From the NCBI GenBank assembly GCA_027040585.1, contig JALULU010000090.1:1-13356 (forward strand): a DNA stretch of 13,356 nucleotides, given 5' to 3'. Within the stretch, counting starts at the first letter, position 1. Each line of letters opens with the position of its first letter. Shown here piece after piece: positions 7,210 to 13,356 of the stretch. Under the pieces are notes generated by a model. It worked only from the letters and a program-made list of their open reading frames with translations, made no database searches and was not told where the DNA came from. The position numbers and the translations under genes are program-made. This stretch comes from Acidobacteriota bacterium. Its GTDB lineage: Bacteria; Acidobacteriota; JAAYUB01; JAMOQF01.

Positions 7210-8415
7210 TTAGTAAAGTTTAAATTTCTTATTAATTTTTTCAAAACTATTTTTCAAATCTTCTATCAAGTCATCTGGATGTTCAAGACCAACAGAAATT
7301 CTAACCATACTATTTGTTATTCCAGCTTTTACTCTCTCTTCCTCAGGTATTGGTGAATGTGTCATAGAAGCAGGGTGTTGAATTAATGTCTCCGTATCAC
7401 CAAGGCTAACAGCAAGTATCATAAGTTCAACACTGTTCATAAGCATTACTCCAGCATCAAACCCCCCTTTTAATTCAAAAGAAATCATTGCTCCACCTAA
7501 CTTCATCTGTTTTTTAGCAATTTCATATTGTGGATGAGATTTCAAAAATGGGTAATAGACCCTATCTACAATTGGATGACTTTCTAAAAATTTAGCAATC
7601 TTAATTGCGTTTTCACAGTGTCTTTCCATCCTGATGGGAAGTGTTTTAAGTCCCCTTAACATAAGCCATGAATTAAATGGACTTATGCATGCACCTATGT
7701 CTTTTATGGATTCCATTTTTACTTTTTCCATTAAATCTCCAGGTCCCACAGCAATTCCAGCAATTAAATCTCCATGTCCTCCAACATATTTTGTCGCACT
7801 GTGAATTACAACATCAATACCCCATTCAAGAGGTCTTTGTAAATAGGGAGAGCAAAAGGTATTGTCAACAACTGTTATAATTCCATGTTTTTTCCCTATT
7901 TTCCCGAGTTCTTCAAGATCAACAAGTTTTAATGTGGGATTTGCAGGGGTTTCCACAAAAATAGCTTTTGTATTTTTCTTTATAGCTTTTTTTATATTCT
8001 CTGGATATGCGGTATCCACAAATGTGGTCTCAATGCCAAGTGCCCCCAACCTTTCTTCAAAAAATGCATGGGTGCAACCATATATTGAATCCGTTGATAT
8101 CAAATGGTCACCAGTTTTTAAAATTGCAAACATAACTGCAGAAATAATTCCCATACCAGATGCGGCCACTGCAGCATCTTCGCCTCCTTCAAGAGCCGCC
8201 ATTTTCTCTTCAAGAGCAGTGGTCGTTGGGTTGCCAAGACGTGTATATATATAACCTTTTTCTCTTCCAAGAAACCTATTCATTCCTTCTTCTACATTTT
8301 TAAAGGCAAATGTAGACGTTTGATAGATAGGCGTATTAAGTGCACCAGTAACGGGATCTGGATGTTGACCAGCATGCACAGCCACAGTCTCAAATTTAAA
8401 GTTCTTTTTATCCAT
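7210..8415 (-). CDS. megL: Methionine gamma-lyase (Cys/Met metabolism PLP-dependent enzyme)
   Basis: The predicted reaction splits L-methionine (and often homocysteine or cysteine) to methanethiol, 2-oxobutyrate and ammonia. The protein has 401 residues, normal for the family. Visible motifs are YTRLGNPT (57-64; Tyr and Arg contact PLP phosphate of the neighbouring subunit), D184 in VVDNTFCSPYLQRPLE (PLP ring), and SATKYVGGHGD with K209 as Schiff-base lysine. SIYGCTHAF (110-118) has a Cys at the position of the active-site Cys116 of Pseudomonas putida MGL. The segments RHCENA, QHPASMTHS and VRISVGLEHPDDL also fit MGL. Cystathionine gamma-synthase/lyase and O-acetylhomoserine sulfhydrylase share the fold and remain possible, but the Cys favours MGL. 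The start is ATG 8415 with GAGGAG 5 nt upstream. A sigma-70 promoter and a TyrR-like box precede the gene, and it heads a tightly packed run down to rpoD. Confidence 0.85.
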   Translation of the reverse strand: MDKKNFKFETVAVHAGQHPDPVTGALNTPIYQTSTFAFKNVEEGMNRFLGREKGYIYTRLGNPTTTALEEKMAALEGGEDAAVAASGMGIISAVMFAILKTGDHLISTDSIYGCTHAFFEERLGALGIETTFVDTAYPENIKKAIKKNTKAIFVETPANPTLKLVDLEELGKIGKKHGIITVVDNTFCSPYLQRPLEWGIDVVIHSATKYVGGHGDLIAGIAVGPGDLMEKVKMESIKDIGACISPFNSWLMLRGLKTLPIRMERHCENAIKIAKFLESHPIVDRVYYPFLKSHPQYEIAKKQMKLGGAMISFELKGGFDAGVMLMNSVELMILAVSLGDTETLIQHPASMTHSPIPEEERVKAGITNSMVRISVGLEHPDDLIEDLKNSFEKINKKFKLY

Positions 8416-8464
8416 TTCTTCTCCTCAACATAATTTAAAAATATATTTTACCTCAAATTACACT

Positions 8465-8493
8465 CTTATAAAAAACTTGTAAACCCTTGTAAA
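8465..8493 (-). promoter_or_regulatory. Predicted sigma-70 promoter of megL
   Basis: On the minus strand, TTTACA (8493-8488, one mismatch from TTGACA) and TATAAG (8470-8465, one mismatch from TATAAT) are separated by exactly 17 nt. The predicted start is near 8458, which leaves a leader of about 43 nt with no room for a riboswitch. Confidence 0.65.
8476..8493 (+). repeat. Two direct repeats CTTGTAAA, one helical turn apart
   Basis: CTTGTAAA occurs at 8476-8483 and 8486-8493. The copies are 10 bp apart, hence on the same face of the helix. Each contains TGTAAA, the TyrR-box half-site, and the second one is also the -35 hexamer of the predicted megL promoter. Confidence 0.6.
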
Positions 8494-8523
8494 GTTTAGA
8501 AATACAATTATGTAATATTTTTT

Positions 8524-8541
8524 TGTAACTATTTCTTTACA
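8524..8541. promoter_or_regulatory. TyrR-box-like operator upstream of megL
   Basis: The plus strand reads TGTAAC-N6-TTTACA, which matches the TyrR consensus TGTAAA-N6-TTTACA in 11 of 12 fixed positions with the exact 6-bp spacing. The outer flanking pair extends the symmetry (TTGTAA...TTACAA). It begins 2 bp past the stop codon of the TyrR-like gene and is centred about 74 bp upstream of the predicted megL start, a position typical of an activator site. Further half-sites lie at 8478, 8488 and 8511 (TGTAAA, TGTAAA, TGTAAT). Confidence 0.6.
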
Positions 8542-8543
8542 AT

Positions 8544-10100
8544 TTAATCATCTTCAACAAGCCCATATTTTTTTAATTTATAAGCAACTGTCGTATGAGA
8601 AACTCCTAAGACCTTTCCAATTTTCCTTGTGGATTTATACTTTTTAAAAGCCTCTTCAAGTAATCTCTTCTCAGCTTCATTAACTGTTTCCCTTAATGTT
8701 CTTACCTCTATCCCCTGTACATATGGAGATTTTGAAGCATGATGGGAAAAATATTTTTTAAATCTACCAATATCAATATCTTCTTTACCTATCTCCTTCT
8801 CCTTAGAAGAGTGGTAAGCATTTTCTAAAATCCATTGTAATTCCTTTAAATTACCAGGCCAATTATATGAGGTTAAATAATTTATAGCATTCTGTTTAAT
8901 CCCCTTTATTCCCTTTCTATAAATCTTTTCCAACTTCTCCACAACATAATTACTGAGTAATTTCATTTCATCAAGTCTATCTCGCAATGGAGGAATATAA
9001 AGCGTTTTATTTTCAAATTTTTTAAAAATACTCTCATCAATCAAATCCTTGAAATTAGGGGTACATGAAGCAATAATTCTAATATCAAGTTCAATCTCAT
9101 CTGTTCCTCCAGGTCTAACAAATCTCCCAGTTTCATGGGCATTAAAAAGTTTTTCTTGAAGCATTGGAGATAAATGGGCAATTTCATTGATATACAAAGT
9201 TCCACCATTTGCAAGTTCTAAGAGTCCTATTTTGTTTCCCTCATCAGAATTTTTAAGGAAAACTCCTTCATATCCAAAAAGTTCAAATTCTAAGAAATAA
9301 TTGGAAAGTGATGCACAATTTATTGTTACAAAAGGAAATTGAGACCTGTAGGATTCATTGTGTATAGCCTTAGCAAGCAATTCTTTTCCTGTTCCCTTTT
9401 CACCCATAATCAATATATTTTCATTATCTTCCGCTAAAGACCTTGCTTTTTCAATAGTTTCAAGAAGTTTTTTCGAAGTAGCTGCAAAATCTTCAAAGGT
9501 AAAAGTATATGGTTTCCTTATTTCATAAGCTTGCTTAATAACATCTGAAGGTCTATTTAAAATAATCAGCGTTCCAATAATCCTATCTTTTTCATCTCTT
9601 AAAGCCCCACAAGAAATGTAAATCTTTTTTCTCTTCCCATTTAATTCAAAAAAGGTTTCATAATTTTTTATGGTTTTCCCTTGTTCTATTGCACTTTTTA
9701 TAAAATCATCGTTAAAAATTTCAAAAAAATTTAAATCAGGAATAGACCTCTTTCTCATGGAAAACAATTTAGCAGCATTTCTATTCCAATATTTTATATT
9801 GCCAATTTTACCTATTGTTATTATTCCCTGATCAATATTTTGGAGAATTAATTCAAACTGTTGGTTCTTAACTTCAAGGGGTAACAAATCCACCACCAAA
9901 ATCTGATGAATATCCGATGAATTGTTAAGGACCTTAAAAAGATCCTGTTTTTTTGATTCTGACAATTCAGGTAATTTTAAAAAAATCATATGTGGCTCAA
10001 CTTCCATGGATAGGATATCAATATCCAGATCCTTCAAAATACTGGCAACTTCAGCCACCATTCCAACTTTATCTGTGGTTTTAAGTAAAAATCTAAACAT
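8544..10100 (-). CDS. TyrR-family transcriptional regulator (ACT-PAS-AAA+-HTH)
   Basis: The 518 residues have the TyrR layout. An N-terminal ACT domain (1-75, LLKTTDKVGMVAEVASILKD) is probably an amino-acid sensor. A PAS domain spans about 78-185, an AAA+ domain about 200-430, and a TyrR-type HTH the C-terminus (KSTRKIGKVLGVSHTTVAYK, 489-508), close to E. coli TyrR. Walker A is intact (GEKGTGK, 233-239). The GAFTGA sigma-54 loop is replaced (GVFLKN, 279-284), so action through sigma-70 polymerase is expected. Two further losses are odd. Walker B reads LYINE, with Asn305 where Asp is usual. The segment that normally holds DLYYRL with the arginine finger is shortened (FKKFENKTLYIPPLRDR, 359-375). 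ATP hydrolysis may be lost. The start is ATG 10100, 10 nt after the methyltransferase stop, with a weak AGGA. The likely target is megL directly downstream. Confidence 0.9.
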   Translation of the reverse strand: MFRFLLKTTDKVGMVAEVASILKDLDIDILSMEVEPHMIFLKLPELSESKKQDLFKVLNNSSDIHQILVVDLLPLEVKNQQFELILQNIDQGIITIGKIGNIKYWNRNAAKLFSMRKRSIPDLNFFEIFNDDFIKSAIEQGKTIKNYETFFELNGKRKKIYISCGALRDEKDRIIGTLIILNRPSDVIKQAYEIRKPYTFTFEDFAATSKKLLETIEKARSLAEDNENILIMGEKGTGKELLAKAIHNESYRSQFPFVTINCASLSNYFLEFELFGYEGVFLKNSDEGNKIGLLELANGGTLYINEIAHLSPMLQEKLFNAHETGRFVRPGGTDEIELDIRIIASCTPNFKDLIDESIFKKFENKTLYIPPLRDRLDEMKLLSNYVVEKLEKIYRKGIKGIKQNAINYLTSYNWPGNLKELQWILENAYHSSKEKEIGKEDIDIGRFKKYFSHHASKSPYVQGIEVRTLRETVNEAEKRLLEEAFKKYKSTRKIGKVLGVSHTTVAYKLKKYGLVEDD

Positions 10101-10110
10101 GGCATTAATC

Positions 10111-10917
10111 CTAAAGAGATTTTAAATCTTTTTTAAAATTTAATTTCCTTCTAAATTCATAAAGAAACACCGCAAATGCATGTGAAACGTTCATAGAATT
10201 TTTATATCCATATGTTGGGATAGTAATAACCTCATCACCATATTTAAAAAGAGTACTACTAACTCCCAACTCCTCATTTCCAACTATAACAATTGAAGGC
10301 AGATGTATTTTCATATCCCATACTTCTATACCATTTTTAACTTTTTCTAAAATATATACCTTGCCACCTCTGGATTTAAAAGAATTAAAAAATTTATTTG
10401 GGCTTTCCACTCTTCTTTCGTTAAGACTTTTTTCAGCACCCATAGATGTTTTTAAAACTCCCTTATTTGAACTATCAGGTGTATACCCAAATAAAAGCAC
10501 ACCTTTCCCACCAAAATTATCAAGCAACCTATAAATAGCTCCCACATTTTTAGGAGATCTTATCCTATCAAGAAAGACATAAAAATCTATCCTATCTTTA
10601 ACATCTCTTTCTATATCCTCTTCAACCAGCAAATTTTGATATTCCAGATCTCTTTCAGCTTTTTTATAAAAAGAAACCATCATACTATCCAATTCCTCAA
10701 GCAACTCTACATCTGGAAGATTTAAGATAGAATTAAGTTTATCTAAAAACCCATTTCCCAGATGTTTTAAATAGTTTGATAAAATGGAAAAGTCCTGTTT
10801 AGTTAAATCTCTTTCCCGAAAAAGAGATAATAAAAACCTTATCTCCCTTGCAATGACAAGATATTTTTTTCTATCTTCAAAGGTTAAAAATTTTGATGTA
10901 GAAAAAATTTTCCTCAC
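10111..10917 (-). CDS. SpoU/TrmH-family RNA 2'-O-methyltransferase
   Basis: This is a SAM-dependent ribose 2'-O-methyltransferase of the SPOUT (knotted) superfamily acting on tRNA or rRNA. The protein has 268 residues. The C-terminal catalytic domain shows the three SpoU motifs: RSPKNVGAIYR (120-130, with the Asn and Arg of motif 1), IVGNEELGVS (211-220, motif 2) and IPTYGYKNSMNVSHAFAV (233-250, motif 3 with the SxNVS core). The N-terminal 110 residues are helical and not a recognised substrate domain, so the exact RNA target (RlmB-, TrmH- or TsnR-like) cannot be given. The start is GTG 10917, 1 nt after the ylxP stop, with no ribosome binding site of its own, which suggests coupled translation. 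It lies in the infB cluster, where rbfA commonly follows ylxP. Confidence 0.9.
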   Translation of the reverse strand: MRKIFSTSKFLTFEDRKKYLVIAREIRFLLSLFRERDLTKQDFSILSNYLKHLGNGFLDKLNSILNLPDVELLEELDSMMVSFYKKAERDLEYQNLLVEEDIERDVKDRIDFYVFLDRIRSPKNVGAIYRLLDNFGGKGVLLFGYTPDSSNKGVLKTSMGAEKSLNERRVESPNKFFNSFKSRGGKVYILEKVKNGIEVWDMKIHLPSIVIVGNEELGVSSTLFKYGDEVITIPTYGYKNSMNVSHAFAVFLYEFRRKLNFKKDLKSL

Positions 10918-10918
10918 T

Positions 10919-11206
10919 TTAAATTATTTCACTTATATAATTAACAAGATATGAAGGATAAAGCTTATCAACTTCATCCAAAATTTTTTGAGATTGTTCT
11001 TTCAAATGTCTCTCACCAATTCCAACAATAGCTATAGAAAGGGTACTTCTCTGCCAGAGTTCCTGAAATGATGTCTCTGCTATTGAAATATTGAATTTAC
11101 GGAGTCTTTCTTTAACCCTGTTTAAAATCATTCTCTTTTCCTTAAGAGAATGAACATCTGGAAAATAAAATTCCAGTTGTAATAACATAACAGGTACATC
11201 CTTCAT
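10919..11206 (-). CDS. ylxP: DUF503 (YlxP-like) protein
   Basis: A 95-residue protein of the DUF503 family, a small ferredoxin-like fold of unknown biochemical role. It carries the family marks HSLKEKRMILNRVKERLRKF (about 19-38), then SIAETSFQELWQRSTLSIAIVG (about 40-61), corresponding to the usual VAEV-D-WQ-A-LGI block. Length and position are typical: ylxP lies next to infB in many bacteria, usually between infB and rbfA, and is assumed to have some link to translation or ribosome maturation. ATG 11206 is 2 nt after the infB stop and lacks a ribosome binding site. The in-frame ATG at 11188 has AAGGA about 10 nt upstream and would give an 89-residue form starting MLLQLEFYF, also compatible with the family. 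The choice between them is open. Confidence 0.87.
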   Translation of the reverse strand: MKDVPVMLLQLEFYFPDVHSLKEKRMILNRVKERLRKFNISIAETSFQELWQRSTLSIAIVGIGERHLKEQSQKILDEVDKLYPSYLVNYISEII

Positions 11207-11208
11207 TT

Positions 11209-13356
11209 TTATTCAAGTTCTTGTTTCACCTCTTCAATGGTAAAAATTTCTAAAATATCTCCTTCTTTAACATCATTAAATTTTTCTATACCTATACCAC
11301 ATTCAAACCCAGCCTTTACCTCTGAGACATCTTGCTTAAATCTTTTCAATGAACTAATTTTCCCTTCATAAACAACAATACCATCCCTAATAATTCTGCA
11401 ATTTGCATTTCTTGTAGCAACTCCATCTAAAACATATCCCCCAATCACTGTTCCAACTTTAGGTATTTTGAAAATTTTCCTTGCTTCAACTTTACCAAGG
11501 TATTTTTCCTCTTCTTCAGGCTCCAGTAATCCTTCCATAGCAGATTTTATATCTTTTTCAATATTATAAATAACTCTATAAAATCTTATATCTACATTTT
11601 CTTTTTTAGCCAATGCTTCTGCACTACTTGTAGGCTTAACATTAAAACCAACAATTATAGCATTGGATGCTGATGCAAGCATAACATCATTATCCGTTAT
11701 GGCGCCCACTGCACTATATATAACCTTTATTTTTACTTTTTCAGATTCTATCTTTGAAAGAAGATTCTCTATAGCTTCTTTAGAACCATTAACATCTACT
11801 TTTAAAATGATAGGCAGTTCTTTAATTTCACCTTCTTGCATTTTATCAAAAATATTCTCAAGAGAAATTTTGCTCTGCTGTTTTGCCATCATTTCATTTT
11901 TAATCTTATTTTTCCTGAACTCACTTAACTTCTTAGCCTTTAAATGATTGTCTGTTGAGAAAAATTTATCCCCGGCTACAGGTACATTCTCAAGTCCTAA
12001 AACCTCAACTGGAGTTGAAGGACCTGCCTCTTTAACTCTTTTTCCAAAATCATCAAACATTGCCCTTATCTTACCCGTAATAGAACCAGCAACAACAAAA
12101 TCCTTTTCTTTAAGCGTGCCGTTTTGTACCAATAAAGTTGCCACAGGGCCTCTACCTGGATCCAGTTTCGCCTCAATAACTGTTCCATAAGCTGATGAAT
12201 TTGGATTGGCAACCAGTTCAAGCATATCAGCAGAAAGCAAAATCATTTCTAAAAGTTCATCTATATTTTGTCCCTTTTTAGCTGAGACTTCAACAAAAAT
12301 AGTTTTTCCACCCCATTCCTCAGGCATTAAACCAAATTTTGAAAGATCCTGTTTTATTCTTTCTGGGTTAGCATTTGGAAGATCTATTTTATTTATAGCA
12401 ACAATGACAGGAACACCTGCAGCCTCAGCATGATGAATAGCTTCAATAGTTTGTTCTTTAACACCATCATCTGCAGCCACAACAAGTACAACAATATCTG
12501 TCAATTTTGCACCTCTTGCCCTCATCATTGTGAAGGCTTCATGTCCCGGAGTATCTATAAATGTAATCTTCCTTCCATTTTTCTCAACAGTATAAGCACC
12601 TATGTGCTGAGTTATTTTACCAGCTTCCTTATCAACCACATTCGTCTGCCTAATGGTATCCAGAAGTGTTGTCTTACCATGATCAACATGACCCATAACA
12701 GTAACAATAGGAGGTCTTGGAACAAGTTCAGAAGAATCACTTTCTAAAATATCCATTTCAAACATATCTTCTTCGTAAGAAACAACTTCTATATCAAACC
12801 CAAACCGCTTTCCAATCAATTCAAGATGAGATTCATTTAAAATATCATTAATTTTTATTAGATACCCTTTTGTAAAGAGAACTTTTATTATTTCATTGGA
12901 GTTAATTTCAAGTCTTTCAGCAAGCTCTTTAACATTCACTCCCTCAGGCACGCTAACTTTTTTTACACCTTTTATTGTTTCATTTATTGTTTCTTCAACA
13001 ACCACCTTTTCCTCTTTTTTCCTTTTCTTTTTCTTTTTCTTTTTACGAGAGGATTCAATAGCAGCAAATAAACTCTTTTCATTCCTTTCCTCATGTACCT
13101 TGCGTGAATCTCTTGATGATGTGGATTTTAAAACCTCCCCCCTTCTCTTCTTTTTAGGCTTATTTATTTCTATTACTATTGGTTTAAAAGCTTCCTTTTC
13201 TATCTTTCCAGCAGTTTTCTCTTCCCTTTTACCTTCTTCTCTCCGCTTATGAAGATTTTTATCCCCTCTATCTTTTTTAAAGGTTTTCTTTCTATCTACT
13301 TTCTCTTTTTCACCAAATGTCTCTTTTTTACTTTTATGGAAATCTTTTTTACCTTT
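11209..13356 (-). CDS. infB: Translation initiation factor IF-2 (5' end beyond the window)
   Basis: IF-2 is the GTPase that brings initiator tRNA to the 30S subunit and promotes subunit joining. The frame is open to the window edge, so 715 C-terminal residues are visible and the true start is outside. The first 117 visible residues form a Lys/Arg/Glu-rich low-complexity linker, including a run of lysines near 13022-13044. Numbering from codon 13005, an IF2_N domain (about 20-75) precedes the G domain: GHVDHGKTT (105-113), GKITQHIGAY, DTPGHEAF (141-148), NKID (185-188) and SAKKG. Domains II to IV and the fMet-tRNA-binding C-terminal domain follow, ending in FTIEEVKQELE. GTG 13005, preceded by GAGG at 5 nt, might serve as an internal start for a shorter form. 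The gene heads the visible infB-ylxP-methyltransferase-regulator series. Confidence 0.97.
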   Translation of the reverse strand, partial: KGKKDFHKSKKETFGEKEKVDRKKTFKKDRGDKNLHKRREEGKREEKTAGKIEKEAFKPIVIEINKPKKKRRGEVLKSTSSRDSRKVHEERNEKSLFAAIESSRKKKKKKKRKKEEKVVVEETINETIKGVKKVSVPEGVNVKELAERLEINSNEIIKVLFTKGYLIKINDILNESHLELIGKRFGFDIEVVSYEEDMFEMDILESDSSELVPRPPIVTVMGHVDHGKTTLLDTIRQTNVVDKEAGKITQHIGAYTVEKNGRKITFIDTPGHEAFTMMRARGAKLTDIVVLVVAADDGVKEQTIEAIHHAEAAGVPVIVAINKIDLPNANPERIKQDLSKFGLMPEEWGGKTIFVEVSAKKGQNIDELLEMILLSADMLELVANPNSSAYGTVIEAKLDPGRGPVATLLVQNGTLKEKDFVVAGSITGKIRAMFDDFGKRVKEAGPSTPVEVLGLENVPVAGDKFFSTDNHLKAKKLSEFRKNKIKNEMMAKQQSKISLENIFDKMQEGEIKELPIILKVDVNGSKEAIENLLSKIESEKVKIKVIYSAVGAITDNDVMLASASNAIIVGFNVKPTSSAEALAKKENVDIRFYRVIYNIEKDIKSAMEGLLEPEEEEKYLGKVEARKIFKIPKVGTVIGGYVLDGVATRNANCRIIRDGIVVYEGKISSLKRFKQDVSEVKAGFECGIGIEKFNDVKEGDILEIFTIEEVKQELE

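Noticed and set aside
7862..8254. A 130-codon plus-strand frame opposite megL
   Set aside because: It lies wholly antisense to the strongly conserved lyase, and its composition follows the reverse complement of that gene.
8416..8464. SAM or other methionine-responsive riboswitch in the megL leader
   Set aside because: The predicted leader is only about 43 nt, AT-rich and without stable stems, so control is more likely at the promoter.
8524..8541. Inverted repeat after the TyrR-like gene as an intrinsic terminator
   Set aside because: On the coding strand it is followed by an A-run rather than a T-run. The exact 6-bp spacing and half-sites fit an operator better.
12896..13252. A 118-codon plus-strand frame opposite infB
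   Set aside because: The Phe/Ser-rich composition is the mirror of the Lys/Glu-rich linker on the other strand, so it is not a likely gene.
13006..13356. Possible frameshift or separate gene upstream of the IF-2 frame at 13005
   Set aside because: The frame is continuous from 13005 to the window edge without a stop codon, and it encodes the basic linker normal for IF-2. The gene is simply cut by the window.

Overview
The window is AT-rich bacterial chromosome (A/T-ending codons, frequent ATA and AGA) that looks core rather than accessory. It holds infB, dnaG and rpoD, densely packed, with two short intergenic stretches. The products are Lys/Glu-rich. An MGL-type lyase and a SPASM-type radical SAM enzyme fit an anaerobic or fermentative lifestyle. 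The sequence alone does not fix the phylum. The dnaG-rpoD pair and a primary sigma factor with regions 1.1 to 4 indicate a typical bacterial macromolecular-synthesis locus.

Layout. On the plus strand are the C-terminal part of a radical SAM/SPASM protein (1-444) and a low-specificity L-threonine aldolase (460-1497), closely linked. A 279-bp convergent gap (1498-1776) carries short repeats resembling the end of a REP/IS200-type element and a possible decayed ORF. Everything else is on the minus strand and is transcribed right to left. The first group is infB (5' end beyond the window), ylxP (DUF503), a SpoU/TrmH-family RNA methyltransferase and a TyrR-like regulator. A 128-bp intergenic region (8416-8543) follows, with a convincing sigma-70 promoter and a TyrR-box-like operator. 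The second group is methionine gamma-lyase, a secreted two-PDZ protein, a small secreted basic protein, a TPR-like protein, dnaG and rpoD.

How the genes may work together. The TyrR-like protein has ACT, PAS, AAA+ and TyrR-type HTH domains but lacks the sigma-54 contact motif, so it should act with sigma-70 RNA polymerase. A near-consensus TyrR box (TGTAAA-N6-TTTACA type) sits directly after its gene, about 74 bp upstream of the predicted megL transcription start, which is an activator-like position. The genes downstream of megL follow with gaps of 1, 20, -1, 2 and -4 nt. Transcripts from this amino-acid-responsive promoter could therefore run through to dnaG and rpoD unless internal promoters or terminators intervene. 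No defence system, CRISPR array, tRNA or rRNA was seen. The most unusual elements are this regulatory arrangement, the degenerate ATPase site of the TyrR-like protein, and the three uncharacterised genes between megL and dnaG.
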